DNA of 64,000 nucleotides from Paenibacillus illinoisensis NBRC 15959 (GCF_004000925.1 NZ_BIME01000014.1:62001-126000), one strand, 5' to 3'; shown: positions 32,473 to 41,118, counted from the first letter of the stretch. Made by a program: numbers and translations. The notes: generated from the sequence alone by a model not told the origin.

Positions 32473-32640
32473 ATGGACAACCATGTGAAAGATACGCTCA
32501 GGAGACTGGAACAGGAAAACACAAGGGAAGATCACTTGAGGCCATTCTTAGAGAATGGAGCAGGAGGGCTATCACCGCCTGAACAAACTGTTCAGGACGA
32601 AGGCCGACTGGTCAATCAACTAGAACAGGCTGACGAGTGA
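32473..32640 (+). CDS. Small hydrophilic protein of 55 residues
   Basis: MDNHVKDTLRRLEQENTRE begins a 55-residue, highly charged protein with no cysteine or membrane segment (GGLSPPEQTVQDEG in the middle). CAAGGAGG stands about ten bases before the ATG. An 18-codon frame starting at 32434 behind AGGAGG overlaps its ribosome binding site and start, and could couple or regulate its translation. I do not recognise the family. The gene lies between an amidase gene and a bidirectional terminator, and has the composition of an expressed small protein rather than of random sequence. Function unknown. Confidence 0.6.
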   Translation: MDNHVKDTLRRLEQENTREDHLRPFLENGAGGLSPPEQTVQDEGRLVNQLEQADE

Positions 32641-32795
32641 ACGTAATTTGCGAAAATAAACAACAAGACATGAATATCTCTTATGTACGTTTCTACGTTA
32701 ACTTTAGATCATGATATCAGCAACATTGTGATGTAACGATGTACTGCGATTTCATGCAAGAACTTGATCCTGCTTATGCGGGAGAAGAGTATAGA

Positions 32796-32838
32796 ACAAA
32801 GGCTTGGCCCATATGGGTCAAGCCTTTGTTTATTTTGT
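32796..32838. terminator. Bidirectional terminator between the small gene and the LysR gene
   Basis: A nearly perfect inverted repeat (ACAAAGGCTTG, CCC and their complements, with one G-T pair) centred on CATATG spans 32796-32829 and is followed by a T-rich stretch. It serves the forward small gene and the reverse LysR gene. Confidence 0.9.
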
Positions 32839-32852
32839 TATCTTTGAAATGA

Positions 32853-33797
32853 TTAATTTACAGAGACAGGATTCTCATAGTCTCCTTCGGAAAGCTTGGC
32901 AACCGTCTGTTTAAACGTGTCAATAAAAGCTTCTGCCGCCTTGGACAGTACACGTCCCTGACGGTAAGCGACCACGAGAGTACGACTTGGGACAGGTTCA
33001 GCAAGTGGTACATAGACAGGTACAAACTCACTGCGTGGTGCCCTGGCTATAAATCGTGGAACAAGGGTAATGCCCATGCCTGTAGCTACAAGGGATTGCA
33101 CGGTTTCTATGTTATTGCTCTCAAATACGACACTCGGATTGAATCCAGCCTGCTCACACAGATCAAAGGTCAGCTTGCGGAAGCCTTGTCCTTTTTTCAA
33201 TACAACAAACGACTCGTCCCGAAGCTCCTCCATATGCACAGGGATCGGATGATCCGGATTCCCCCGGACGGCAAGGGGATGATGAGGAGGTACCGCCAGA
33301 TCGATTCGCTCTTCGCCGATGGCAACGTATGACAGGCTTGGTTCCTGCAAGGGCAAGGAGAGCAGGCTGAGATCAGCTTTGCCACTGGCTGTCAGCTTCT
33401 CCAGCGTTAGACCGGCGTCTTCAAGCAGCGTAACTTCGATATCCGGATAGGCTTGCTGGTAAGCGGGGAGTACATGCGGCAGAAGATGGGAACCGGTGAT
33501 CGGCATGCTGCCCACAACGACTTTGCCTTTGCGCAGCTGGGAGATATCTGACATTTCCTGTCTGAGTAATTCCACAGCATCTACAATTTTTTGGGCTTGC
33601 TCCACAAAGGTGACCCCAGCATGGGTCAACTCCACCGTGCTGGTATTACGCTGAAAGAGCAGAACGCCAAGCTCTTTCTCAAGTTTAGACAATTGCTGAC
33701 TGAGCGAAGGCTGAGCAATATGAAGTTTCTCTGCCGCCCTGGAGAAATTCCGTTCTGCAGCAATCTGCAGCGTATATTGAAGTTGTCTGAATTCCAT
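32853..33797 (-). CDS. LysR-family transcriptional regulator
   Basis: A 314-residue LysR-type regulator. The N-terminal winged helix begins MEFRQLQYTLQIAAE and contains NFSRAAEKLHIAQPSLSQQLSKLEKELGVLLFQR. The effector domain (about 90-300) is a two-lobe binding-protein fold (VVVGSMPITGSHLLPHVLP, GMGITLVPRFIA). The effector cannot be predicted from sequence. It is transcribed away from leuC across about 340 bases, a typical arrangement for a LysR protein that controls its neighbour, so control of leuCD is likely but inferred. An extended -10 (TGATATAAT on the reverse strand at 33836-33828) lies just upstream. A start four codons earlier touches the AAAGGA site, so the usual LysR N-terminus was chosen. 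Confidence 0.88.
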   Translation of the reverse strand: MEFRQLQYTLQIAAERNFSRAAEKLHIAQPSLSQQLSKLEKELGVLLFQRNTSTVELTHAGVTFVEQAQKIVDAVELLRQEMSDISQLRKGKVVVGSMPITGSHLLPHVLPAYQQAYPDIEVTLLEDAGLTLEKLTASGKADLSLLSLPLQEPSLSYVAIGEERIDLAVPPHHPLAVRGNPDHPIPVHMEELRDESFVVLKKGQGFRKLTFDLCEQAGFNPSVVFESNNIETVQSLVATGMGITLVPRFIARAPRSEFVPVYVPLAEPVPSRTLVVAYRQGRVLSKAAEAFIDTFKQTVAKLSEGDYENPVSVN

Positions 33798-33884
33798 AAG
33801 ACTTGTCATTCCTTTCGTTATGCCACTATTATATCATCCTGGATAAATAAATCATTTTTCTATAATGAATATAGATAAAAAGCA

Positions 33885-33913
33885 TTGACACTCGTAGTGA
33901 AGCAACGTAGTAT
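33885..33913 (+). promoter_or_regulatory. Candidate promoter of leuCD
   Basis: A perfect -35 TTGACA is followed after 17 bases by TAGTAT (TATAAG overlaps it at a longer spacing). Transcription would start near 33920, about 215 bases before leuC, leaving a long leader. Confidence 0.65.
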
Positions 33914-33924
33914 AAGCAGTATAT

Positions 33925-33943
33925 GATAATGATAATTGTTATC
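33925..33943. promoter_or_regulatory. Fur-like box downstream of the leuCD promoter
   Basis: GATAATGATAATTGTTATC matches 17 of 19 positions of the Fur consensus and lies just after the predicted transcription start. This placement favours iron-dependent repression of leuCD, whose LeuC needs an iron-sulphur cluster. Confidence 0.78.
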
Positions 33944-34058
33944 AATTAAGAGCCGCTGTGGATACAGTGGTTTATTGTCGTTTAACTCATTATAGGTCAA
34001 ACCTATTACATCTATAGATATTATATCTTGGAACAATGAAGGACAGGGTGATATATTT

Positions 34059-34121
34059 ATGTCATTCAAGAGCTTCACGGTTTTAGACAAAAACAGAGGC
34101 TCTTCCAAGGACCGAACTTAA
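34059..34121 (+). CDS. Possible 20-residue leader peptide before leuC
   Basis: An ATG seven bases after AGGGTGA opens a 20-codon frame (MSFKSFTVLDKNRGSSKDRT) that ends 15 bases before leuC. It holds only one leucine, so it is not a classical leucine attenuator peptide. AAGAGC near its start can pair with GCTCTT near its end, so its translation could affect the folding near the leuC ribosome binding site. Real expression is uncertain. Confidence 0.35.
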   Translation: MSFKSFTVLDKNRGSSKDRT

Positions 34122-34136
34122 GATGAGGTGAAAATG

Positions 34137-35558
34137 ATGAGTAAAAAAACGATGTTTGAGAAAATTTGGGATAATCACGTAATTCATCAGGAAGAAGGAA
34201 AACCGAGCATTCTGTATATCGATCTTCATCTTGTGCACGAGGTAACTTCTCCACAGGCTTTTGAAGGTCTGCGTTTGTCAGGACGCAAGGTACGTCGCCC
34301 GGAATTAACGTTTGCGACAATGGATCACAACGTTCCTACCAAGGATCGTTTCAATATTACAGATCCAATCTCCAAACAACAAATTGATACACTCTCTCAA
34401 AACTGCCGTGACTTTGGCGTAAAACTGTATGATCTGGATACGATTGACCAAGGTGTTGTACACGTTATGGGACCAGAACTTGGTCTGACTCACCCGGGTA
34501 AAACCATTGTTTGCGGTGACAGCCATACGTCCACACACGGAGCATTTGGTGCACTGGCATTCGGAATCGGAACCAGTGAAGTGGAGCATGTCATGGCTAC
34601 TCAATGTCTGCAGCAAGCAAAAGCAAAAACCATGGAGGTTCGCTTCGTCGGGAAGCGTAATCCGGGCGTAACAGCAAAAGACATGATCCTCGCAGTAATT
34701 GCCAAATATGGCACAGATTTTGCAACAGGTTATGTTATTGAGTATACGGGCGAATCGATCCGTGAACTCAGCATGGAAGAGCGTATGACAGTATGCAACA
34801 TGTCTATCGAAGGTGGAGCAAGAGCAGGCATGATCGCTCCGGATGAAACGACATTTGAGTATCTGCGTGGACGTGAATATGTACCTGCTGATGCGAAGTT
34901 TGATGAAGCTGTTGCAGCTTGGAAAGAGCTTGTTACAGACGAGGGTGCCGAGTTTGATCGTGTTGTAGAGATCGATGTGGAGTCTCTGATTCCTCAAGTA
35001 ACTTGGGGTACCAGCCCGGGTATGGGAACGGATATCTCATCCAAAGTGCCTGTTCCGGCAGAACTGCCAACTGAAAATGAACGCAAAGCAGCTGAAAAGG
35101 CGCTTGAATATATGGGTCTTACACCTGGAACACCTATCTCTGAAATTGAGGTAGACTATGTATTTATCGGTTCTTGTACGAATGGACGGATTGAGGATCT
35201 GCGTGCGGCAGCCAAGGTTGCCAAAGGCCATACCGTGTCCAGCAATGTTACGGCAATCGTGGTTCCTGGCTCAGGACGTGTTAAAATTCAAGCCGAAAAA
35301 GAAGGTTTGGATAAAATCTTCACGGAAGCAGGATTTGAATGGCGTGATGCAGGATGCAGCATGTGTCTTGCAATGAACCCGGATGTATTGAAACCAGGAC
35401 AACGCTGTGCATCAACATCCAACCGTAACTTTGAAGGACGTCAAGGACGCGGAGGACGTACCCACCTGGTATCTCCGGCAATGGCTGCAGCGGCAGCGGT
35501 TAAAGGTCACTTCGTTGACGTACGTGACTGGAATTTTAAAACGGAAGCAGTTATCTAA
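34137..35558 (+). CDS. leuC: 3-isopropylmalate dehydratase large subunit LeuC
   Basis: Aconitase-fold enzyme that, with LeuD, isomerises 2-isopropylmalate to 3-isopropylmalate in leucine synthesis. The three [4Fe-4S] cysteines are Cys347 (FIGSCTNGR) and Cys407 and Cys410 (GCSMCLAMNPD). The N-terminal MFEKIWDNHVI, CGDSHTSTHGAFGAL and RNFEGRQGRGG motifs are intact. Length of 473 residues is normal. ATG 34137 is preferred because GAGGTG is six bases upstream; ATG 34134 and GTG 34128 are too close. leuD follows after 31 bases. leuA and leuB are not adjacent, so this is a stand-alone leuCD unit under a Fur-like box and a divergent LysR gene. Confidence 0.96.
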   Translation: MSKKTMFEKIWDNHVIHQEEGKPSILYIDLHLVHEVTSPQAFEGLRLSGRKVRRPELTFATMDHNVPTKDRFNITDPISKQQIDTLSQNCRDFGVKLYDLDTIDQGVVHVMGPELGLTHPGKTIVCGDSHTSTHGAFGALAFGIGTSEVEHVMATQCLQQAKAKTMEVRFVGKRNPGVTAKDMILAVIAKYGTDFATGYVIEYTGESIRELSMEERMTVCNMSIEGGARAGMIAPDETTFEYLRGREYVPADAKFDEAVAAWKELVTDEGAEFDRVVEIDVESLIPQVTWGTSPGMGTDISSKVPVPAELPTENERKAAEKALEYMGLTPGTPISEIEVDYVFIGSCTNGRIEDLRAAAKVAKGHTVSSNVTAIVVPGSGRVKIQAEKEGLDKIFTEAGFEWRDAGCSMCLAMNPDVLKPGQRCASTSNRNFEGRQGRGGRTHLVSPAMAAAAAVKGHFVDVRDWNFKTEAVI

Positions 35559-35589
35559 CAGGTAACGGACAGAAGGGAGAACGGATCAC

Positions 35590-36192
35590 ATGGAAGAATT
35601 TAAAACACTGCAAGGCATCGTTGCACCGGTAGACCGGGTCAATGTAGATACAGACGCGATCATTCCAAAACAATTTCTGAAGCGGATTGAACGTACCGGA
35701 TTTGGACAATTTTTGTTCTACGAATGGCGTTTCGATGAAGAGGGAAACAACAACCCTTCCTTCGAAATGAACAAATCCCGTTATGAAGGAGCATCCATTC
35801 TGATTTCCCGTGCAAACTTCGGCTGTGGCTCATCCCGTGAGCATGCACCTTGGGCGATTATGGACTATGGATTCCGTTGTGTCATCGCACCATCTTTTGC
35901 AGATATCTTCTATAACAACTGCTTCAAAAACGGCATCCTGCCAATTAAATTGTCTGAAGAGCAAGTAGAAGATCTGTTCCAGCGTACAGCTGCCCATGAA
36001 GGCTATGAACTGAATGTTAATCTGGAAAACAAAACGATTACCGATGCACACGGACTGCATATCGATTTTGATCTGGATGAACATCGTCGTCAATTCTTGC
36101 TGCAAGGTCTGGACGATATCGGTCTGACATTGCAACATGATGATGAGATTACAGCGTATGAGCAGCGTCATGCCGCAAAACTGTTTGGCTAA
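35590..36192 (+). CDS. leuD: 3-isopropylmalate dehydratase small subunit LeuD
   Basis: Swivelling-domain partner of LeuC, 200 residues. The family motifs are NVDTDAIIPKQFLK at about residues 18-31, the active-site loop NFGCGSSREHAPWA and the FADIFYNNCFKNG segment. The subunit completes the active site of the leucine-pathway isomerase in the cytoplasm. AGAAGGGAGA stands before the ATG. It ends just before a strong terminator, so the transcript contains only leuC and leuD. Confidence 0.96.
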   Translation: MEEFKTLQGIVAPVDRVNVDTDAIIPKQFLKRIERTGFGQFLFYEWRFDEEGNNNPSFEMNKSRYEGASILISRANFGCGSSREHAPWAIMDYGFRCVIAPSFADIFYNNCFKNGILPIKLSEEQVEDLFQRTAAHEGYELNVNLENKTITDAHGLHIDFDLDEHRRQFLLQGLDDIGLTLQHDDEITAYEQRHAAKLFG

Positions 36193-36210
36193 TATCTGAC
36201 ATATCGAATA

Positions 36211-36266
36211 AAAAAGCTTCTGCTTCTCCGTAGGAACGTTGTTCCGATCAGAGACAGAAGCTTTTT
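36211..36266. terminator. Terminator between leuD and the reverse unknown gene
   Basis: AAAAAGCTTCTG pairs perfectly with CAGAAGCTTTTT across a longer internal loop; the A and T flanks allow it to work in both directions. Confidence 0.85.
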
Positions 36267-36328
36267 CTATTATCCAGTGCTGATTAATCTTGCTACCTTG
36301 TTAGAATTATACATTTAAACCAAGTGAT

Positions 36329-36898
36329 CTATACGTAGAATTCCTGATTGTTTTTTGCAGAATACTTCAATATGTAATCCCCGCCATTTTTTAAATCTCT
36401 TGATGCGATTTTGATCTTGGTATAGTCCAGTCGCGTCTCTCGGAGCACACGCTTCACTGCTTGAATTCCAAGTGTCTCATCCATTACAAAGCAGTAAATA
36501 TTCAAAGCGTACTGGGGGACTGGATTTGCCGTTTTGCCCATATCATGTCCATCTACAATACCGAGTCCTTTCCATCCTAGCTCACTTGTCAGTGCCTCAC
36601 TGGCTTTATCCTTGAGCCAAAGATCACGTTTGCTGCCTGTAAGACTCTTCATCGGATATTGAATAATCAGCATGTAACCCTCGTCTTCAGAAGGTTGTTT
36701 GTAACCCTGGTCTGAGTAGCGATTAAGAAAATCAACCTTGAATTCGTCCTCATCGCTAAACGGGGCTGGAAGATCCATTCTGGTCGTTGTACCCACAGTA
36801 CCGACTTCGCCGATATGCTCCACAACCTGATCCTCTTCGATCCAGTATTCTGCGTAGAGCAGCTTGCCATTGGATGCCTGTTTATACAAAGTGATCAC
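36329..36898 (-). CDS. Unrecognised cytoplasmic protein (189 aa)
   Basis: I do not recognise the family. The protein is soluble, has no signal peptide or membrane segment and looks like a mixed alpha/beta fold. Its opening (MITLYKQASNGKLLYAEYWI then VVEHIGEVGTVG) reminds one of WGR-type short domains but the similarity is weak. A central segment (YMLIIQYPMKS, LWLKDKASEALTSELGWKGLG) and a C-terminal ETRLDYTKIKIASR follow. The start is GTG 36898, six bases after AGGAGGG; a longer frame upstream lacks a ribosome binding site. It is a lone gene on the reverse strand between leuCD and the amidase gene. Confidence 0.7.
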   Translation of the reverse strand: MITLYKQASNGKLLYAEYWIEEDQVVEHIGEVGTVGTTTRMDLPAPFSDEDEFKVDFLNRYSDQGYKQPSEDEGYMLIIQYPMKSLTGSKRDLWLKDKASEALTSELGWKGLGIVDGHDMGKTANPVPQYALNIYCFVMDETLGIQAVKRVLRETRLDYTKIKIASRDLKNGGDYILKYSAKNNQEFYV

Positions 36899-37229
36899 TG
36901 GTTTCCCTCCTATGAATAAAATGACTTTCATTCTTTCTTTACGATACAAAGTAGATTGGACAACTGGCTATGTATGAGAGTCTTCTTATGGTGCCTCATA
37001 AAATATAATAGCATCAATGATGATCTTTTTGACAAAATATTCAATTCGTATGGACTAAAAAGAAGATATTTCTCCAATTTGATTTCTTTTTTCATCGTGG
37101 TTCCGACTAAATATGACAACGTTGTAACCGGATAAAAAGCCATTATCTGATAAACTGATTAGTATATTATGGAAGGTTACATAGAGGACAATACGTAGGT
37201 ACAGAACACAACAGAATGGTGGATGATCT
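36899..37229. other. Divergent intergenic region, 331 bases
   Basis: AT-rich gap between the reverse unknown gene and the forward amidase gene. It carries the AGGAGGG site of the former near its left end and GGTGGATG of the latter near its right end. No convincing promoter pair, structured RNA or extra gene could be identified; TATATTAT near 37164 may be a -10 element for the amidase. Confidence 0.5.
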
Positions 37230-38636
37230 ATGAAGAAATGGTCGGCTGCAGTCGTTATCTTTCTGTTCATGTGTTTATTTCCAATCGCAGCCCAAGCTGG
37301 CGTTGTGCCTTCAATTGTTCTTGATGGAGTAACCCTTGATCAGCGATCAAGTGCACCAGCAGAAAATGTTGGAAATGCCGTGATGGTCCCAATCCGCATT
37401 GTTTCAGAAAACCTCGGTTATCAGGTGAAGTGGGAAAAGGAAACCAAGTCTGTTCTGGTTCAAAAAGGGAGCCGCAGTATAGCAATGACGGCCGGTAAAG
37501 ATACAGCAACAGTCAATGGAAGCCTTGTAGAACTGGATTTCCCACCTTTGGTCAAACAAGGAACGACGCTGGTCCCCTTGCGTTTCGTCGGAGAAGGCAT
37601 GGGGCTTGAAGTAGGATGGGACAATGGAACCAAGACAGTCAGCCTACGCACCGCTCCACCAGTGGCAGAACAAGAGGAAGAGGATGAGGCTACCACAACT
37701 CCTTCTCCCAGCTTGAAGGCTGAGCTTCAAAGTATAAGTTTCAGCAGTAATCAATTGATGATAACGACAAGTGGAGAAGTCAAGCCGAAACTGTCCACTC
37801 TCGGTGCACCGGATCGGATTATTGTGGATATGCCTGAAACCACGTTCTCTGAGTCTTTCATCCAAGGACAGGATTTCAGTTCGGATGGCAGCGGCAGCAT
37901 TGTCGTTACAGATTCCACTGTGGTATCCAAGGTGCGATACGCCATGTTCAGCCATTCACCATCCACGGTTCGTGTTGTGTTTGATCTGAAACAATGTGCT
38001 ACGGCTAAATGGTCGCTTGGAGATAACCATGTGCTGCTCGTTGATCTGACAGCAAGTAATGGGGAGTCTGCCAGTCAACCCGCCTTACCAACGGATGATG
38101 GCAAGAAAATAGTGATTATTGATCCCGGGCACGGCGGGAGGCAGTCGGGAGCAGTAAGTATTTCCGGAAAGTATGAGAAGGACTTTAATCTTGCAGTGGG
38201 TTTGAAAGTACAAGCACTGCTGCAGAAGCATGAAGATATTCAAACGGTGATCACGCGTCAGGATGATACTGAACTTTCCTTGCAGCAGAGAGTCGAGATG
38301 GCAGAACTTAATCAGGCGGACGTTTTCATATCCATTCACGGGAACAAATTTACGACTGCTGATCCGAACGGAATAGAAACGCTCTATAGTCGGATGGAGA
38401 GCAAAACGCTGGCCGATGTGCTTCATACACATATCATGCCAGTTGCAGGCCTCAAGGATCGTGGTGTGAAAATGGTCAGCCTGCATGTAACTCGTGAGAC
38501 GTCCATGCCAGCAGTTCTGCTTGAGCTAGGTTTTATGAGTAATCCAACAGATGAAGCACTCATGCTCACAGAAGATTATCAGAACCGTTGTGCAGAAGCA
38601 ATTGTAGATGGAATTATAGAATTTTTAGGGCTTTAA
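37230..38636 (+). CDS. Secreted N-acetylmuramoyl-L-alanine amidase with stalk domain (copy 1)
   Basis: Cuts the bond between MurNAc and the stem peptide in the cell wall. The 468 residues comprise a signal peptide (about 1-23, ending AAQA), a copper-amine-oxidase-like stalk domain (about 28-130, VMVPIRIVSENLGYQVKW, TTLVPLRFVGEGMGLEVGW), an AMIN-type domain (about 165-270) and an Amidase_3 domain (about 285-468). Zinc and catalytic positions are in IIDPGHGG, KYEKDFN, ISIHGN and VLLELGF. The usual SIHAN reads SIHGN and the final VEGGF-type motif reads LELGF, both of which differ from copy 2. It lies about 260 bases upstream of its paralogue, so it is a tandem duplication with divergence. Confidence 0.92.
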   Translation: MKKWSAAVVIFLFMCLFPIAAQAGVVPSIVLDGVTLDQRSSAPAENVGNAVMVPIRIVSENLGYQVKWEKETKSVLVQKGSRSIAMTAGKDTATVNGSLVELDFPPLVKQGTTLVPLRFVGEGMGLEVGWDNGTKTVSLRTAPPVAEQEEEDEATTTPSPSLKAELQSISFSSNQLMITTSGEVKPKLSTLGAPDRIIVDMPETTFSESFIQGQDFSSDGSGSIVVTDSTVVSKVRYAMFSHSPSTVRVVFDLKQCATAKWSLGDNHVLLVDLTASNGESASQPALPTDDGKKIVIIDPGHGGRQSGAVSISGKYEKDFNLAVGLKVQALLQKHEDIQTVITRQDDTELSLQQRVEMAELNQADVFISIHGNKFTTADPNGIETLYSRMESKTLADVLHTHIMPVAGLKDRGVKMVSLHVTRETSMPAVLLELGFMSNPTDEALMLTEDYQNRCAEAIVDGIIEFLGL

Positions 38637-38893
38637 GTACGATTATTCGTAAATGCGCAGTTTAGGAAAGCTCGTTGTTTTCAGATGTTTAATTGATAAA
38701 AAAGGAAATAAAAAGACATTAAAATGTAGAAAAAGCTTGATTTTACAACGTTTTTTTTCTGTTATGTTGGAATATATTCGCAACTTTTGAGAGTACGGGG
38801 CGTCTAATAGGTGTCTGGTAATGCCCACGTGGTCAGTCGGAGCTGTAAGTCACAACATGCGGCGAAAAAATATGAGAATGGTAGGGGTGAAGG

Positions 38894-40303
38894 ATGAAGA
38901 AGTTCGGTTTTTTGGTACTGTTATTTGTCTTTGGGCTCGTTTTCCCGGGCTATAGTCATGCAGCTGTGGATACGAAAATTATCCTAGACGGGAAAGAAAT
39001 TGTGCAGCCATCGGATGCCAAAGCGGAAATCATCAATAGCAAAGTGATGGTGCCGATTCGGGTTATTTCCGAGAGTCTGGGGTACGGTGTGGAATGGAAG
39101 CAAAGTACAAGCACCGTGACGATAAGCAAAGACAACACTGCCATGCAGATGATTGTAGGACAGAAGACGGCAACGGTGAACGGCAGTAACGTGAACCTGG
39201 ATGCCCCGCCACTCGTAAAAAATGGTACGACTCTTGTGCCACTCCGATTTATCGGTGAACAAATGGGTCTTAAGGTGGGTTGGAACAACACTACGAAGAC
39301 GGTAACATTAGTTACCCAGAATTCAGGTTCCGGAAACGGGACAACAACTCCTCCGAACTCCGGCAATAATGGCGGAAGTACGAATGAGGAAGGTCTTGTA
39401 CTGGTGAACGGCATCAGCTTCAGTGACAACCGCTTCTTTATTGCAACCAGCGGAGAAACGAAGCCGAACGTCTTCACGATGACAGGACCGGATCGGATTG
39501 TTATCGACTTACCTAATACAGCATTTGCTGATTCTTTCAGTGAGGGACAAGCTCTTGACAGCAACCAGAATGGACAGCTTGTAGTCAGCGGTTATCCCGA
39601 TGTTTCCAAGATTCGGTATTCGTTATACAGCAACAGCCCTTCTACTGTTCGTTTTGTCATTGACCTTTCGAGTGCCAAAGGTTATGACGTTCAGAACGAT
39701 TCGGGTTTGATTATGGTTGATCTGAACAAACAAGGCGCGACACCTACTCCTCCAGTTGGAGATAATGGCAAGAAAGTTGTCGTCATTGATGCAGGACACG
39801 GGGATCACGATCCTGGAGCAATTGGTGTTACCGGTAAACGAGAAAAGGATTTCAACTTGGCAATGGCTTTGAAAGTGGAAGCACTGCTGAAAAAAGAGTC
39901 TAAAATTGACGTTGTGTTAACCCGCAGCGATGATACTTTTCTTGCTTTGAGTGAACGTGTGAAAATTGCCGAAAAGGTAAACGCGGATATTTTCATTTCC
40001 ATTCATGCCAATAGTGGACCTGCTGCTGCGAACGGTGTAGAAACCTTCTATACTCGATCCACTAGTAAGGAATTGGCTACCATCATGCACAAATATCTTC
40101 TGCAATCTTCGGGATTAAAGGATCGTGGCGTGAAAACGGCAAGCCTCCATGTTACCCGTGAAACGACAATGCCAGCTGTTCTGCTGGAGGGCGGTTTCCT
40201 GAGCAATAAGAGTGATGAAGCAGCTCTGTTCACTGAAAGTTTCCAAAACAGTGTTGCCAAGGGTATTGTTGCAGGAATCAAGGAGTATCTGGGAATTAAA
40301 TAA
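38894..40303 (+). CDS. Secreted N-acetylmuramoyl-L-alanine amidase with stalk domain (copy 2)
   Basis: Same architecture as the preceding gene: signal peptide (about 1-23, ending SHA), stalk domain (VMVPIRVISESLGYGVEW, TTLVPLRFIGEQMGLKVGW), a Gly/Asn/Ser/Thr-rich linker, an AMIN-type domain and Amidase_3. The catalytic set is canonical: VIDAGHGDHDPGAIG, KREKDFNLA, FISIHANSG and AVLLEGGFLSN. Length is 469 residues. The two copies align over their whole length, so they arose by tandem duplication. This copy looks like the fully conventional enzyme. GGGGTGAAGG precedes the ATG. The GerMN lipoprotein gene follows after about 30 bases and is probably co-transcribed. Confidence 0.93.
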   Translation: MKKFGFLVLLFVFGLVFPGYSHAAVDTKIILDGKEIVQPSDAKAEIINSKVMVPIRVISESLGYGVEWKQSTSTVTISKDNTAMQMIVGQKTATVNGSNVNLDAPPLVKNGTTLVPLRFIGEQMGLKVGWNNTTKTVTLVTQNSGSGNGTTTPPNSGNNGGSTNEEGLVLVNGISFSDNRFFIATSGETKPNVFTMTGPDRIVIDLPNTAFADSFSEGQALDSNQNGQLVVSGYPDVSKIRYSLYSNSPSTVRFVIDLSSAKGYDVQNDSGLIMVDLNKQGATPTPPVGDNGKKVVVIDAGHGDHDPGAIGVTGKREKDFNLAMALKVEALLKKESKIDVVLTRSDDTFLALSERVKIAEKVNADIFISIHANSGPAAANGVETFYTRSTSKELATIMHKYLLQSSGLKDRGVKTASLHVTRETTMPAVLLEGGFLSNKSDEAALFTESFQNSVAKGIVAGIKEYLGIK

Positions 40304-40336
40304 GGGTTTCCCTTATGATCAGGAGGCGGAGTTAGA

Positions 40337-41047
40337 ATGAACAAAAAAATATGGATTGCAGCACTGCTGGTAACGGTTATGGCAGTTGCTGCCGGATGCG
40401 GAAGCAAGCCAACAGCAGCTCCTGCTCCAAGTCAGACTCAAGGGGCAGGTACGGAAGTTAGTGTCCCTGAGGATCAAACGAATGAGAATGAGACAAATGA
40501 GACAAACGATACGGAAATTACTGATCCTGTAACTGTGGAAACAGAAGGTACAACATCTACACCGGATTCAACACCTTCCAGCTCAGGTTCAGAAGGAACA
40601 ACTTCTTCGGGAGGAACTTCTACGGATTCGAGCAGCACTTCACAGAGTACAGAACAAAAAACAATCAAGGTGTTTTATACCGATCCGGAAGAGCTGGATC
40701 TGCATGAAGCCACTGCGAGTATCTCCTATGCAGCAGATGATGATAAATACAAGGAAGCATTTGCGGCTTTACAACAAACGTCTGATGACAAACTTGTTCC
40801 ACTGTGGGCCAAAGATATTGAATTGAAGTCCGTAAAATTTGATGCAGGTGCACTTACATTGGACATTCATATGCCTGATACTGCACGTCTTGGTGCAGGT
40901 GGAGAAGCCTATGCAATTGATGCCTTGAAGAAAACATTCTTCCAGTTTGATGAAGTTAAATCGCTTGATTTGCTAGTGGACGGGCAGCAATCTGAGAGCT
41001 TGATGGGCCATGTCGATCTTGAGCATCCAATGACAAGATCCGAATAG
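40337..41047 (+). CDS. GerMN-domain lipoprotein
   Basis: A 236-residue lipoprotein with signal peptide and lipobox (AVAAGC at about residues 16-21). A long Asn/Glu/Thr/Ser-rich unstructured tether reaches to about residue 108. The C-terminal 120 residues (KTIKVFYTDPEELDL, DKLVPLWAKDIELKSVKFD, ALTLDIHMPD, FQFDEVKSLDLLVDG) form a GerMN domain, known from GerM, a spore-envelope and germination protein. It also fits cell-wall lipoproteins that travel with amidases. AGGAGG lies nine bases before the ATG. The gene directly follows the second amidase gene, so a shared role in wall remodelling is likely. Confidence 0.85.
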   Translation: MNKKIWIAALLVTVMAVAAGCGSKPTAAPAPSQTQGAGTEVSVPEDQTNENETNETNDTEITDPVTVETEGTTSTPDSTPSSSGSEGTTSSGGTSTDSSSTSQSTEQKTIKVFYTDPEELDLHEATASISYAADDDKYKEAFAALQQTSDDKLVPLWAKDIELKSVKFDAGALTLDIHMPDTARLGAGGEAYAIDALKKTFFQFDEVKSLDLLVDGQQSESLMGHVDLEHPMTRSE

Positions 41048-41118
41048 TTTCCTGCAGCATGTTGTTTTACCGTTTTCCAATGGATATCGACCGTTTTACA
41101 TGAGAGGGGAAATCATAG

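Noticed and set aside
38637..38893. Possible c-di-AMP (ydaO-type) or c-di-GMP riboswitch before the second amidase gene
   Set aside because: Some GGGC/GCCC pairing exists near 38797-38836, but the conserved sequence elements of either riboswitch class were not found.
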